This document shows positions 24,417 to 36,514 of a DNA stretch of 64,000 nt, piece after piece (position 1 is the stretch's first letter; each line of letters starts with the position of its first letter). This DNA is from Spongilla lacustris (lineage: Eukaryota > Porifera > Demospongiae > Spongillida > Spongillidae). The position numbers and the translations under genes are program-made. Below the pieces are notes generated by a model that saw only the letters and a list, made by a program, of their open reading frames with translations, did no database searches and had not been told where the DNA came from. Location of the stretch: contig OX442431.1 of assembly GCA_949361645.1 (NCBI GenBank), positions 6,755,349 through 6,819,348 of the forward strand, given 5' to 3'.

Positions 24417-25082
24417 TCTCAGTCACTAGTCCTCAGTCCTTACCTATAGTACCATGTGTAGTGAAGTACAGGCTCCTCCCCTTTCTTAGCTATCATTTTA
24501 TGAAGTAAAATCAATGTTATCAGCTTTAGTAGTCAGAGGGCTTTAGTGAGTTTATTCTTCTCATGCATTGTTATCAGACATGGTTTATTACTATTAATTA
24601 TTAAAACTTTAAACTATTTGATCACTGCAACATTCACTACCATAATGACAAATGTATTGGCTAAAGTGCTTTGAAATGTTGGAGGACATTCTCGAGTAGC
24701 GCAGTGCTTTACCGAGGGGGCAACAGGCTAATGGAGGCATTAATATCTGTACTCATGGATGTACTACTATCAGTGGTTCTGTGTGAGTGCACATGGTACA
24801 TGTGGTAGCTAGCCACGTTATTTTGTGTATGTCATCTGGAATCTCACTCACATTTTATCAATCGTAATTCTAAACGACAAGCAGACCATTGCCTTCAGTC
24901 ACGTGCCTTGATTTGCGATCCAAGATTCAGAGCAGAGAATCGAAGGTAGGGAGTTTGAATGCTATCGGTGAAAAAGAAAAAAATTATACTTTAATAGTAA
25001 TAAGTAAATACTGCCTCCTACTCCACAGCAGCATAGCATACTAAGTAATATACGTACTGAATTTGGCCTTGGATTTGATTAG

Positions 25083-25186
25083 TCTCGCAAGCCAGACGTA
25101 CTTCGACGTACCGTACTATGACATGGACTGGGGACTAGCACGAGTAGTCATAGTACAGTACGTCTGGCTAGGCTTGCGAGACTTAG
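25083..25186. mobile_element. Small inverted-repeat element, about 100 bp
   Basis: The left end TCTCGCAAGCCAGACGTAC pairs with the right end GTACGTCTGGCTAGGCTTGC (one extra base), and CGTACTATGAC-like sequences pair further inside. It looks like a very short MITE or hairpin element. No target duplication is certain. Confidence 0.5.
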
Positions 25187-25327
25187 GATTTGATTCGGCG
25201 GAGGAATGCATCCCAGATTCCCAGGTAGGGTGGTGGCAGGCAGAGGAGACTACGTAGTGCTGGTATATGTTAAATGTCCTTGGCATAAATAATGTACATA
25301 GGAGTGAAAACAACTGATATCACTGAT

Positions 25328-25381
25328 TAGTCTGGGGACCCGACTGATGGTTGTACAACCATCAGTCGGGTCCCCAGACTA
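25328..25381. repeat. Perfect 54-bp palindrome
   Basis: Each half is 27 bases with no loop, meeting at GGTTGTACAACC. The outer sequence TAGTCTGGGGACCCGACTGA is exactly complementary to the far side, and further imperfect pairing extends about 10 bases on both sides. A perfect palindrome of this length is either a young insertion or kept by selection. Confidence 0.9.
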
Positions 25382-26626
25382 GTCACTGATGTCACAGATA
25401 TCAGTGATATCCATTTTCATAATATGTACTTCTACGATACGCTCCCTACTGAGTACTTTTAAATTTTCATTGAAGCTTGTTTCTCGGAATCGTGCATGTT
25501 TGGGAACACATATGAAGCTGTTGCTACACCCCTATTTAATCCGCACCACCCTGCCCGACATGCAGATTTATGGTTCCTTTTCTCCAAAACAGATCTCTTT
25601 TACTTGAACTGTGACATAATCAAGGATGGAAACATATGAACTAATTAGTAGCGTATCGTCGGAAGTGAATTTTAACTGGTAATTTAATAATTGTACATGC
25701 ATGTTTTGGCCTGGCAGGTCGACCTTTTAGGTCAGCCTTGCCTGACTTCAGGAAACCCTGCAGTTTCAGCATGCAGGCTAAGTAGTAGTAAGTACTGTAT
25801 AATGAAGGTATTAAAGCCGGTTATACCTACTTGTGTAACCTGTCAAACTAAAACATAAGATTGATGTAAGCTTCCTTAATTTGACCTAAACACGATATGC
25901 ATAACTAGCTAGCGAACGCACGACGGCCTTCATGTATTAAACTATAAATAAAAGAGTTTGGGCACTTGCGACTGTCGTCTGATTCGGTCTGAATTCAGTC
26001 GAAGTATAAGGGATTCGTACTGAAAAATGGGCAACATATTTTGTTGGAAACCGTTCACTTCCTGACGTGCATTTCAGTGATCGTAGGCGCACGGCACACT
26101 CTGAGCAAATCTAAGTTATTGTTATCTAACCGTACCTAGCTGATTGATCGATTGATGTTTGGCCGGCAAAAATGTTAGTGTATATAATTAAGATACACAA
26201 TACATGTGCATGCAATCAGGTAGTATGCATGATGTATTATTAATAGTACAGTGATGATTGGACCTGCAAATAAATTAATATTTAGAATGCTATTACTAGC
26301 GTTATCTCTGTTTGTGTTGTCTGGACTTTCTAAGCGTCGGCAGTTTTACTGTAACTCTTATCTGACTCAGGTGTAGGTTGAGTTTCTCCCTGCTCCGCTC
26401 AGCTATGATCTGTCGTGTGCATTAAGGCTGTCCGGCCACCATTCAATTGCGGATTGAGCTTGCCTCATGCGGAGAGTAGTTTATGAACTTCATTTGTTTA
26501 TTTATTATGTATGCTATGTGTTATGTATGTTGTACTAAACTGAAATGTATAGCATAAGCGCACGCGACATAAACAGTTCACACCTCAAAATTGCACGACT
26601 GATTAATTGTTTATCCATATATCGGA

Positions 26627-29600
26627 ATGGCCAAGCTACTCCATAAAACCATAGTTCATTCGAAGACATTTGGAGTAAGTATAATAACGTGTTTGTAGCT
26701 GCAAAGGCACGGCTTGAGCTACGTCCCCTTCAGAACGCTCCGGCCAGTCACCAGGGCCTGCCCGTGCAGAACTACGAGCAAATAAAGGCCCAGTGTCTCG
26801 CTAAGAAGACGCTGTTTGAAGATCCGTTTTTCCCATTGGACGACAATTTTGTCAGGTCGCACCTTCTGAAGAACAATCCACCCATTACCGATCCGCACGC
26901 ATGGAAGAGACCGAAGGTAACCGCGATAGCTGTCAAAAGAGTGGCAACAATTACATTGTTGTCTAGCGTTCCAATTTGTACGTCGATATATATATATAAT
27001 TATATAATAATTTATATATATATATAGACTCACTGATTCAAACGGAGGGAGTCCGAGTGTGTAGGTGTTTGTTGAATCCCTTCAGTGGGCGTTTACAAAT
27101 ATAATCGTTTGCTGCATTCATTGCAAATGAATAACACAATTTACCGCCATTTTGAGAAGCCTTCTGGCGGAACATTGTGGTATTCATTTGCAATGCATGC
27201 ACGAGCAGTGGAACCACTCTACACGTCTGGGTACATGGTTACAAGTAATGAAGTAAACGCCCTTACTTTAGTTTGGTGTTGTATAACTTGCATTCCCATG
27301 CAACCTGATCAGATGAGCGCAGGTTGATAATGAATTGAATGAAATGATCCATTGAGGGTGAGAAATTCATCTGTGAATTTAACCTATAAATCTGGGATCG
27401 TCATATCTCTGCTTACAAGTAGATCAACCTGGGATCGTCGATCAAAGCATAATTTTTCGTGCATTGTTGCATGGATGACGTCACGATGATCGATGACTTA
27501 CATGCCTCCAATAGCACGCTAGGGAAAAATAGATTTAGTCCCTTTAAAAATATACCCTTCTCTTATAGGATTTTTTCATGTGTCACAAACTCAGTGTTGC
27601 CGCGGCCAGCCTTGGCCGTCCGGCAGCCGCGAAAATTTGCCAAAATTTGTGCTGACCGCCATCGGCCGCGGGCCGTCAATGTGTCTGGCCGTCTGAGCCG
27701 TCAAAGTAGGGTGACCGTCAGAATTGTACGGCTGACCGTAAAAATATTATCCGGTCACTGACGGTCAATTAGCTAATGCAATATGGCTGACGATATCGAA
27801 TTAATTATGATTGTTAGCTTCCCAGAAGCACAGACAGGCTCATGCCAGGTTCAAGGAAGAGATTTAGAATATTACTGGTATGGTACTGATGATGCATCTG
27901 CAGATGTCCAATTATATCATTGTATCTATGGTCCAATTGAACGGAGATAACATGCACAACAAATGCATTGGATGCCGCTTTTAAAAACTGAAATGATTAT
28001 GATTTTGATAAACGCAACGCAGAGCGTTTGGCTGCTGATCCTATTGTGATGCAGATAACCATGCAGCAAAGAGATGGTAGACGATGAGTTTCGTCGAGAC
28101 CTAAAAGCAAAATCCACTAATTGGTGTGTAAATAATGTCATGGACTGGTGGAGCATTATTTAGCAAAGATGGCACTAAACTATTTGGCTGTTCCAGCGTC
28201 AAGTACACCTTCTGAACGTGTTTTTCGCAATTGAAGCTAACCCTTGACAGAAAGAGGTATACATGGAGAATTGAGGCAGACAGGCTTGAAAGGATTTTGC
28301 TTTTATACGCTGCAACAAGAACTTCAGTGCCAGCCGTAATTTCCATCCTCACCTCCTTATGATTTTCTTCAGGCGCGCTGTTCCATTATGTCCATATTAC
28401 ATCGTATTTATCCGCTGAATCATTGCTATATCAGTATAATGCATCTGGTATCGTCTATAAATGAATTAGTAGAAAGCCGCATCTATACACATGCAAACCG
28501 ATGACCAGCAGTGCATGCGGAGTTATATACGCTGCCAATACAGTAAAATAATAGACGTATGCAAGTTTTGACCGACTAAGACCGTCTGCCGTGACCGGTA
28601 AGTATGAACTGGCGGTTTTTGACGGTCCAAAACTGACCGTGACCGTGCCGGATAGGTTTCAAACGGCCTGCCCGCGTGATCGTGACCGTATGGACTGGTC
28701 AAGGCTATCTCTAGCCGTGACCGTGACCGCCAGAGGTCTATTCCGGTCAACTGGCCGTCCGTGACTTCCTCCAACCGGTCAACCGCGGCAACACTGCACA
28801 AACTACTCAATGAATTAATAACCCACACATCTTATCCGCCACGTTGGGCACATGCACCTTGAATATCTTTCCATTGTTATTTTGAATACTTCCTCGATAG
28901 CCGAGCATCCGATAAGCGGATGTTTGAGCCAGTTTCGCACGAACTCGCGTAACTGACCAATACCATACGGACAAATTATTCTATTAAACCACGTGATCTA
29001 GCGTAGCAACTAACTTCTTAATGTCGATGCTATATATTATTTGCAGGATGTAGAAAACCGCAAGTCCGCGTATATTCATCTGGAAGTAATTTAAAAAAAA
29101 AACTGCTGGTGTTCTTACATGTAGCATACTTTAGTGTTGGGTGAGATAACGATCGATAGGGTAGGCTTAAAAGAAAACCAACAGTTGTCTTTACCTTTCG
29201 TTGGGTGGTTTTCCATATACGTGAGTCGCTAACATACACAATGTAGGTTCTGGCAAGATCCAGCTGGCCTGTTAGCTGAGCCCTTGTGTGCTATATCCTG
29301 TTAGTATGATTTAATGTAAGTTTTTTTTCTGTAAGTTATTGTATACATATTTTTTGACAGGACTTAGGTGACAACCCACAGTTTGTCACTGGAGGAATTA
29401 GTCCCTACAAAATTGACCAAGGCATTGTTGGAGATTGCTGGGTGCTTGCAGCCATTGGGTCACTTACCCAAGACCGAGCCCTCTTTGATCAGGTACAGCC
29501 ATTTGTTTGGTTTGTGCATGTAGAAGTACATAGAAACTGTTTTGTTCACATGAGCATGTACATATATGTACATGTGTGTGAGTGTTTGCGTGTGTGTGTG

Positions 29601-32600
29601 TGGTGTGTGTGTGTGTGTGTGTGTGCATGTGTGTGTGTTGTGTGTGTGTGTGGCTTTCCACATACACATATATATATACAGGGTGTTTCTCAATCGTTTA
29701 GAAATTAACCACAAGCAGTTAATTAACTGGTAATTGTTGTTTAAAGTTCTAACAATAAAATAAGACATGTTGGTGAAATAAAATATAAGCTTCAGCCTTG
29801 AATGGTTAATTAATATTGATAAAAGTCTCAAAACCCTATTCATTGCTAATATTATTAATGTTTATAAATGTAGGGTGGGTGGTTATTTAAAAGCTGCAAA
29901 CTGTATTTAATTAACTACTTCTGTTTAGAAGTTATTCAAAATTGAAATCTTGATTATTTTGATTGTCTCGATGTACTTCATTTAGTGGCCATTATATCTT
30001 GATTTAGTGGTTTGAATTTATTAATAAATTGGGCCAGTTGATAATTATTACAAGTCACTGAAATGTTGGAGCTTTTGGATGCCTCTAAAATAGTATGTTT
30101 TTAATTAGGTGTTATTGGGAATGATTAATTCATATTCGTTAGTTTTAATTTCTTTGTTTTAGTTTTTAATTAATATTTAGTTTGTTTACATCAACATTTA
30201 AGCCCACATTATTAGAGCATTTAGCAACAATTTTCAGTTAATTAACTGTTTGCGGTTAATTTATAAACAATTTTCCTTGATTGTGAAACACCCTGTGTAC
30301 CTGGGGGCATGGAACCTTGCACACACCCCTGTAGACACTGGAGGGGAGGGGAGGGGAGGGGAGGGGAGGGGAGGGGAGGGGAGGGGAGGGGAGGGGAGGG
30401 GAGGGGAGGGGAGGGGAGGGGAGGGGAGGGGAGGGGAGGGGAGGGGAGGGGAGGGGAGGGGAGGGGAGGGGAGGGGAGGGGAGGGGAGGGGAGGGGAGGG
30501 GAGGGGAGGGGAGGGGAGGGGAGGGGAGGGGAGGGGAGGGGAGGGGAGGGGAGGGGAGGGGAGGGGAGGGGAGGGGAGGGGAGGGGAGGGGAGGGGAGGG
30601 GAGGGGAGGGGAGGGGAGGGGAGGGGAGGGGAGGGGAGGGGAGGGGAGGGGAGGGGAGGGGAGGGGAGGGGAGGGGAGGGGAGGGGAGGGGAGGGGAGGG
30701 GAGGGGAGGGGAGGGGAGGGGAGGGGAGGGGAGGGGAGGGGAGGGGAGGGGAGGGGAGGGGAGGGGAGGGGAGGGGAGGGGAGGGGAGGGGAGGGGAGGG
30801 GAGGGGAGGGGAGGGGAGGGGAGGGGAGGGGAGGGGAGGGGAGGGGAGGGGAGGGGAGGGGAGGGGAGGGGAGGGGAGGGGAGGGGAGGGGAGGGGAGGG
30901 GAGGGGAGGGGAGGGGAGGGGAGGGGAGGGGAGGGGAGGGGAGGGGAGGGGAGGGGAGGGGAGGGGAGGGGAGGGGAGGGGAGGGGAGGGGAGGGGAGGG
31001 GAGGGGAGGGGAGGGGAGGGGAGGGGAGGGGAGGGGAGGGGAGGGGAGGGGAGGGGAGGGGAGGGGAGGGGAGGAGGTCACCTGTGGATACTATGTTATT
31101 TCACGCCCATGTATTCAATTATGCAACTGTCCAAACAGGTGGTTCCCCCAAACCAAACTTTTGATGATGGCTATTGCGGCATATTTCACTTTCGCTTCTG
31201 GTACTTTGGAGAGTGGGTGGACATCGTCGTGGACGACAGACTGCCCTGCATATATGACAATCAACTCATCTTCCTAAAATCGAAGGATCCCAATGAGTTT
31301 TGGTGTGCTCTATTTGAGAAAGCCTATGCCAAGTAAATTGCATTTGTCTCTCTCCCCCCTTTTACCAGCTGTAACCACTTATGATCCACCTCTGCCTCCC
31401 CCACCACACTCACACCTTATTGATCCACCTCTGCCTCATCCCCACCCCACTCACACCTTATCACTACTGACCTCACACCTCTCATCCCCACCCCACTCAC
31501 ACCTTATCACTACTGACCTCACACCTGCCTCATCCCCACCCCACTCACACCTTATCACTACTGACCTCACACCTGCCTCATCCCCACCCCACTCCAGGCT
31601 GTACGGTGGCTATAAAAACATTGAGGGTGGAGACAGTGGGGAAGCCATGGAGGATTTCACTGGGGGTGTGGTACAATCTTTTGACCTCACCCAGAAAAAT
31701 GCCGGCTTGTTCGAGAGGATAGAACGAACACTTAACCTGCACATGTCACTGCTCACATGCTCCATCCAGACAGGGGACTCTGTCGCTCAAGCGAATGGAT
31801 TGGTGACAGGACACGCCTATTCCGTCATTGGGACAGAAACGGTACACTGCAGTCTAGAGCATGGTAACCACAGCAATACGGGGGGGCCTCAACTGTAGGG
31901 GTCTTAGTTTCTGATTGCATATTTGCAGAAAAATATGTTGGAAGTCAATTTTGTGATGGAATGGAGTGGGGACTAGGGACTAAGGAGTAAGGGATGGAAT
32001 GGAGTGGGGACTAGGGACTAAGGAGTAAGGGATTGAATGGAGTGGGGACTAGGGACTAAGGAGTAAGGGATGGAATGGAGTGGGGACTAGGGACTAAGGA
32101 GTAAGGGATGGAATGGAGTGGGGACTAGGGACTAAGGAGTAAGGGATGGAATGGAGTGGGGACTAGGGACTAAGGAGTAAGGGATGGAATGGAGTGGGGA
32201 CTAGGGACTAAGGAGTAAGGGATCGAATGGAGTGGGGACTAAGGAGTAAGGGATGGAACGGAGTGGGGACTAGGGACTAAGGAGTAAGGGAACTATAGTT
32301 TTCCCTCAGGTCAGGTGATGGATTATTATATTTCTTAATATACAAACGCTATTACTACCAATTTAAAGGAAATGGACCCTCTTGTGTATGCATGGCTTCA
32401 GCACATATATGGGACATTATTGGTAGGGGTGTGTGCACTGTACATGTCACATGTGTTAGGATTAAGTCATCATTACGCTTCATTAGTGCTGGGTCTATAG
32501 TGATTGGGTACCAGTGATGGGGTACCAGTGATGGGGTACCAGTGATGGGGTACCAGTGATGGGGTACCAGTGATGGGGTACCAGTGATGGGGTACCAGTG

Positions 32601-35464
32601 ATGGGGTACCAGTGATGGGGTACCAGTGATGGGGTACCAGTGATGGGGTACCAGTGATGGGGTACCAGTGATGGGGTACCTGTGATGGGGTACCAGTGAT
32701 GGGTACCAGTGATGGGGTACCAGTGATGGGGTACCAGTGATGGGGTACCAGTGATGGGGTACCAGTGATGGGGTACCAGTGATGGGGTACCAGTGATGGG
32801 ATACCAGTGATGGGGTACCAGTGATGGGGTACCAGTGATGGGGTACCAGTGATGGGGTACCAGTGATAGGGTACCAGTGATGGGGTACCAGTGATGGGGT
32901 CTTCTGCGCCAGACTCAATAACTTTATTGGCACCAAACCATGCACTTTTACAGGTCCAAGCAGATGGCAAAGGAGTGCAGTTGCTTTGCATACGGAACCC
33001 ATGGGGAGAAGAAATGTGGACTGGGCACTGGAGCAACAAGTAATTTGGTTGCTCCATTGTACCAATACAATGTTTAAAATTGATGGATTTTTAGCCGAGT
33101 ATTGCTATAGCAACATATTTAGGGATGGTAATGGGTGTGGTTAAATCATGGGTGGAGTTAATATTTAGGGGTGGTGTCAGGGTGTGAATACAGACTGTAC
33201 AGTAGAGATGGAAGGGTGTGGTATTCACGACTGGCCCTTGGGATCTGGTCAGGATCTGGTCATACCATCACATGTGTTCTTGAGCATGTGTACTTGCAGC
33301 TGGTCATGTAGGGCTATTCTCTAATCTGCCTATTGTGTAGTGCAGTAGTGTCGGGGCTGAGGAGATTGCAGGGTATATTACAGGGTAGATTACAGGGTAG
33401 ACTACAGGGTAGATTACAGGAGACTACAGGGTAGATTACAGGGTAGATTACAGGGTATATTGCAGGGTAGATTACAGAGTATATTAGATGTGTTGAAGTG
33501 CTCTGGTACCTTATGCAAATTAAGTACATAGATGAACCAGCAGTTTTGATCAACCATGCCTACAATTGCACCCCAAAGTAGGTTATCTTTACCACAAAGG
33601 TGTTGTTGGCTCTCTATAACCAACCAATATAGGCAATACACCACATCAAATCTGTTGTGGTGGGCACACCTACTCACTATAAGGTGGTATGATAGATTGT
33701 TTCTTATTGGGACCATATCATATTGGGACCCTATCTTATAGGGACCCTATCTTATTGGGACCCTCTCATATTGGACACTTCTGGTCAGTCTTTTGTCATT
33801 CACAATCTAGCCTCAGGGAAGGTGCATGGGAGCAGTTGGTCTATCTTAGCACTTCTAATACTTCTCTTCCTGTGCTTCCCATAATGTGATTTATTCTCCC
33901 ACAGCTCTGATAAGTGGGGACTGGTGCCTAATGACACCAAAAGCCGGTTGCTGGATGTTTCAAAGGGGGATGGAGTGTTCTGGATATCTTACGATGATTT
34001 CTGCGTGAACTTCACCAACTTTGAGCTGGGGAGTGCCATTGAACACCTCAATCCTGACGCAGCTGGTAAGAATACCAATGGAAATTTATTATAGTTTCAA
34101 AATGCTCTTTTTAACTGGCACATGCACCATACCCACACCTCACATATGCACCATACCCACACCTCACATATGCACCACACACACCACGCCTACACCTCAT
34201 ATGCACCACACACACCACATCACACCTCACATATGCACCATACCACATCACACCTCACATATGCACCACACCACATCATACCTCACATATGCACCATACC
34301 ACACCACACCTCACATATGCACCACACCACATCACACCTCACAATGCACCACACCACATCACACCTCACATATGCACCATACCACACCTACACCTCACAT
34401 ATGCACCACATCACATCACACCTCACAATGCACCACACCACATCACACCTCACATATGCACCATACCACATCACACCACACATATGCCCACACCACACCT
34501 CACATATGCACCACACATACCACACCTACACCTCACATATGCACCACACCACATCACACCTCACAATGCACCACACCACATCACACCTCACATATGCACC
34601 ACACCACATCACACGTCACATATGCACCATACCACACCACACCCTCACATATGCACCACACCACACCACACCTCACATATGCACCATACCACATCACACC
34701 TCACATATGCACCATACCACATCACACCTCACATATGCACCATACCACATCACACCTCACATATGCACCACACCCACACCTATAACACACTCACACTCCA
34801 TGCAGTCAAAAGATGGTCTGTTATTACCAAGTCAGGCAGCTGGCTTAATTCCAACCACACTGCTGGAGGTTGCCCTAACAACCTGTCAACATTTGTGAAG
34901 AACCCCCAGTTCCTGGTAGAGCTGAAGGACAGTGGAGATGGAGATGGAAAGTGTTTGTGCATTATAGCCCTCACCCAGAAGTATAGGCGTAGGCAAGGCC
35001 TCCAGGAGCTACCAATAGGTTTTATCATCTACCATGTAAGTATGTGTGTGTTGTGTGTGTGTGTTGTGTGTGTATGTGTGTGTGTGTGTGAGTGTGCAGG
35101 GCCAGTGAAAGCCATAGTGAAGCACCTGTCCCATTCCCGGTGCATTCGGTAGCACCTGTCCCATTTCCAGTGCACCTGATGGGTGCTGCAGTCATAATAG
35201 TACTAGCATGCAAAGACCTTGCAGAAATTGGAGGACTTTGTTCAGAATGGAAGGCTTCACTGTGTGGTTAGACCAAAACTCACCAATATTTCCAACCCAA
35301 GCAAATATGATGACTGCTAAAAATGAAAGAGTCAACATAGTTCTATAATTAGGTATGTTTCCCCTCCCACCCCTCCACCAATGTCTACTAAAAACCCTAT
35401 AATGTATTAAATGTACACTATGTACGCTGATTGTACTAAAGCACATACGTGTCCTTCCTCCCCC

Positions 35465-35495
<31 letters not shown>

Positions 35496-35698
35496 AGGCC
35501 CCAGATGATGGCAGTGGTGTGGTCACCCAGGACTACGTGAACTACCACCAGAGTGTCATTTCATCGCAGTACATAAACCTGAGGGAGGTGTTGTTGACTG
35601 CAAGGCTTGACCCAGGAAAGTACGTCATTGTTCCTTCCACCTTTGACCCCCGACAAGAGGCAGAATTCCTCCTCAGGGTGTTCACTGAGAGCAGCTGA
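26627..35698 (+). CDS. Calpain copy C, atypical calpain lacking the EF-hand domain
   Basis: Nine exons join in frame: 26627-26674, 26734-26916, 29361-29492, 31139-31332, 31598-31841, 32954-33039, 33905-34065, 34806-35035, 35498-35698, giving 492 residues. The triad is intact: Cys103 in [12 protein letters not shown], His258 in GHAYSVIG and Asn282 in CIRNPWG. Intron positions and phases match exons 1-9 of the other copies. The protein ends at TGA (35696-35698) shortly after LLRVFTESS, exactly where A, B and D splice into the linker and penta-EF-hand exons. I find no donor before the stop and no EF-hand exons before copy D's 3' end at 36515. It is probably an active protease whose calcium response relies on the protease core and domain III. 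Exon 1 is supported by phase and by GTAAGT and is followed by a 59-bp intron with a CCCCTTCAG acceptor. Confidence 0.85.
27592..28796 (+). mobile_element. hAT transposon relic with exact 8-bp target duplication
   Basis: The ends are CAGTGTTGCCGCGG and CCGCGGCAACACTG, a perfect 14-bp inverted repeat. CACAAACT lies immediately outside both ends (27584-27591 and 28797-28804); an 8-bp target duplication is the hallmark of hAT elements. On the plus strand near 28150-28310 a broken frame reads [26 protein letters not shown], stop, then [12 protein letters not shown] (written here as two parts), which matches the C-terminal dimerisation region of hAT transposases. The subterminal 150-250 bp on each side are full of GACCGT/GGCCGT motifs, probable transposase-binding sites. 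At 1205 bp with stops it is dead or non-autonomous. It lies in intron 2 of calpain C. Confidence 0.85.
29590..29652. repeat. (TG)n microsatellite in calpain C intron 3
   Basis: About 60 bp of TG repeat with a few interruptions, shortly upstream of a MITE. Confidence 0.85.
29679..30295. mobile_element. 617-bp MITE with CAGGGTGTTTC termini in calpain C intron 3
   Basis: The left end CAGGGTGTTTCTCAATC pairs with the right end GATTGTGAAACACCCTG, and a second paired stretch (AGTTAATTAACTG) follows on each side. The interior is AT-rich without coding sequence. The left flank ends in TATATA, while the right flank is TGTA, so the TA duplication is imperfect. The ends resemble those of the MITE at 18113-18900. 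Confidence 0.7.
30341..31075. repeat. Pure GAGGG pentanucleotide array, about 147 units
   Basis: About 735 bp of uninterrupted GAGGG with no variant unit that I can see, in calpain C intron 3. One strand is all purine and carries runs of four G every five bases. The array begins 45 bp after a MITE and ends 63 bp before the exon 4 start at 31139. Long open frames through it are artefacts. Confidence 0.98.
31445..31596. repeat. Tandem repeat before calpain C exon 5
   Basis: About three units of roughly 50 bp, each containing CATCCCCACCCCACTC and TTATCACTACTGACC. The last unit supplies the exon 5 acceptor (CCACCCCACTCCAG). Confidence 0.85.
31956..32291. repeat. 38-bp tandem repeat in calpain C intron 5
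   Basis: About nine units of the form TGGAATGGAGTGGGGACTAG plus GGACTAAGGAGTAAGGGA, with one unit shortened. Part of the unit resembles the coding sequence of exon 6 in copies A, B and D (GGAATGGAATGGGGACTGGA). It could have arisen from a duplicated exon piece. Confidence 0.9.
32509..32900. repeat. 14-bp tandem repeat in calpain C intron 5, about 28 copies
   Basis: Units ACCAGTGATGGGGT with rare variants (ACCTGTGATGGGGT, one 13-bp unit). The array ends 54 bp before exon 6. Confidence 0.95.
33365..33480. repeat. 12-bp tandem repeat in calpain C intron 6
   Basis: Repeats of ATTACAGGGTAG with variants (ACTACAGGGTAG, ATTGCAGGGTAG). A shorter array with TTGGGACCCTAT-like units follows at about 33710-33770. 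Confidence 0.85.
34125..34785. repeat. Minisatellite in calpain C intron 7
   Basis: About 660 bp of variable units built from CACCTCACATATGCACCA and CACCACATCA blocks, 18-28 bp each. It fills the intron up to just before exon 8. Confidence 0.95.
35460..35495. repeat. Poly-C tract at the exon 9 acceptor of calpain C
   Basis: Some 31 uninterrupted C residues followed directly by AG and exon 9. The C-run serves as the polypyrimidine tract. Its exact length in an assembly should be treated with caution. Confidence 0.8.
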
Positions 35699-36514
35699 GT
35701 AATGAGGTGGGCACTAATTGAAGAATTTTAATGCTTATCTCAATCTTTTTTTCATTCAGTACAACATTCCCTTTAATGTGGCAAGACATAAATTCACAGA
35801 TTTTCAAGCTTTTATTAGAGAGACTACAAATTGGAACTATTTAATAGACCTCAGTATTTGTGTGTCCGCATGTACGGATTATGAATTGTTAGATTTCTAC
35901 ATTAAGTGCATAGCATGCAGAGTGGATGCTTGCATGCAAGAAGCTGTACTCTTGTGGAGCAAACGGTTGGCATGTATCACAGTGCCAGCCAAAGATCCTG
36001 GGGGCTTGGCAGGGTGTGTGAGCCTGGGGACTTGGCAGGGTGTGTGAGCCTGGGGCCTTGGCAGGGTGTGTGAGCCTGGGGCCTTGGCAGGGTGTGTGAG
36101 CCTGGGGCCTTGGCAGGGTGTGTGAGCCTGGGGCCTTGGCAGGGTGTGTGAGCCTGGGGACTTGGCAGGGTGTGTGAGCCTGGGGACTTGGCAGGGTGTA
36201 TGAGCCTGGGGACTTGGCAGGGTGTGTGAGCCTGGGGCCTTGGCAGGGTGTGTGAGCCTGGGGCCTTGGCAGGGGATGTGCCTTCCTTCTACATGTCTGA
36301 ATTATGCTCGATACCTTTGGTATGTCAAAATGCTTTTCCCATAGCTCAACTATCTGTTGCTACCACACATGTCCCATCTGGTGGTGATACACGTAGATAT
36401 GATAATCATTACAGTAGCACAAATCATTAAAAAGCATAAATGCCAAATGTAATCCTTAATTACACATAATGATTAAAGTTCCTGGCATGTTGGACTGGGG
36501 ACTAGTGATTGGAA
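35699..36514. other. Convergent intergenic region between calpain C and calpain D
   Basis: Both genes end here. It holds the 26-bp minisatellite at 35997-36283. No gene is visible; short open frames at 35718-36047 run into the array and look non-coding. Confidence 0.6.
35997..36283. repeat. 26-bp minisatellite between the convergent calpains
   Basis: About 11 units containing CTTGGCAGGGTGTGTGAGCC with GGGGCC or GGGGAC at the junction. Confidence 0.95.

Larger units (their letters stand above)
24417..26626. other. Intergenic region between calpain B and calpain C
   Basis: No gene is visible. The first part is the 3' region of B, with an ATTAAA-type signal near 24597. The middle carries two compact inverted repeats, listed separately. 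The last 500 bp upstream of copy C lack the CRE palindrome seen before A and B, and I do not see a clear TATA box. Confidence 0.5.

Noticed and set aside
30242..31277. Open frames of 279-322 codons rich in Gly-Glu-Gly-Arg-Gly or Pro-Pro-Leu-Pro-Ser
   Set aside because: Pure translation of the GAGGG array in calpain C intron 3.
34021..35152. Three overlapping frames of 254-287 codons with His-Ile-Cys-Thr repeats
   Set aside because: They are read-through of a calpain exon into the intron 7 minisatellite. Only the exon parts are coding.
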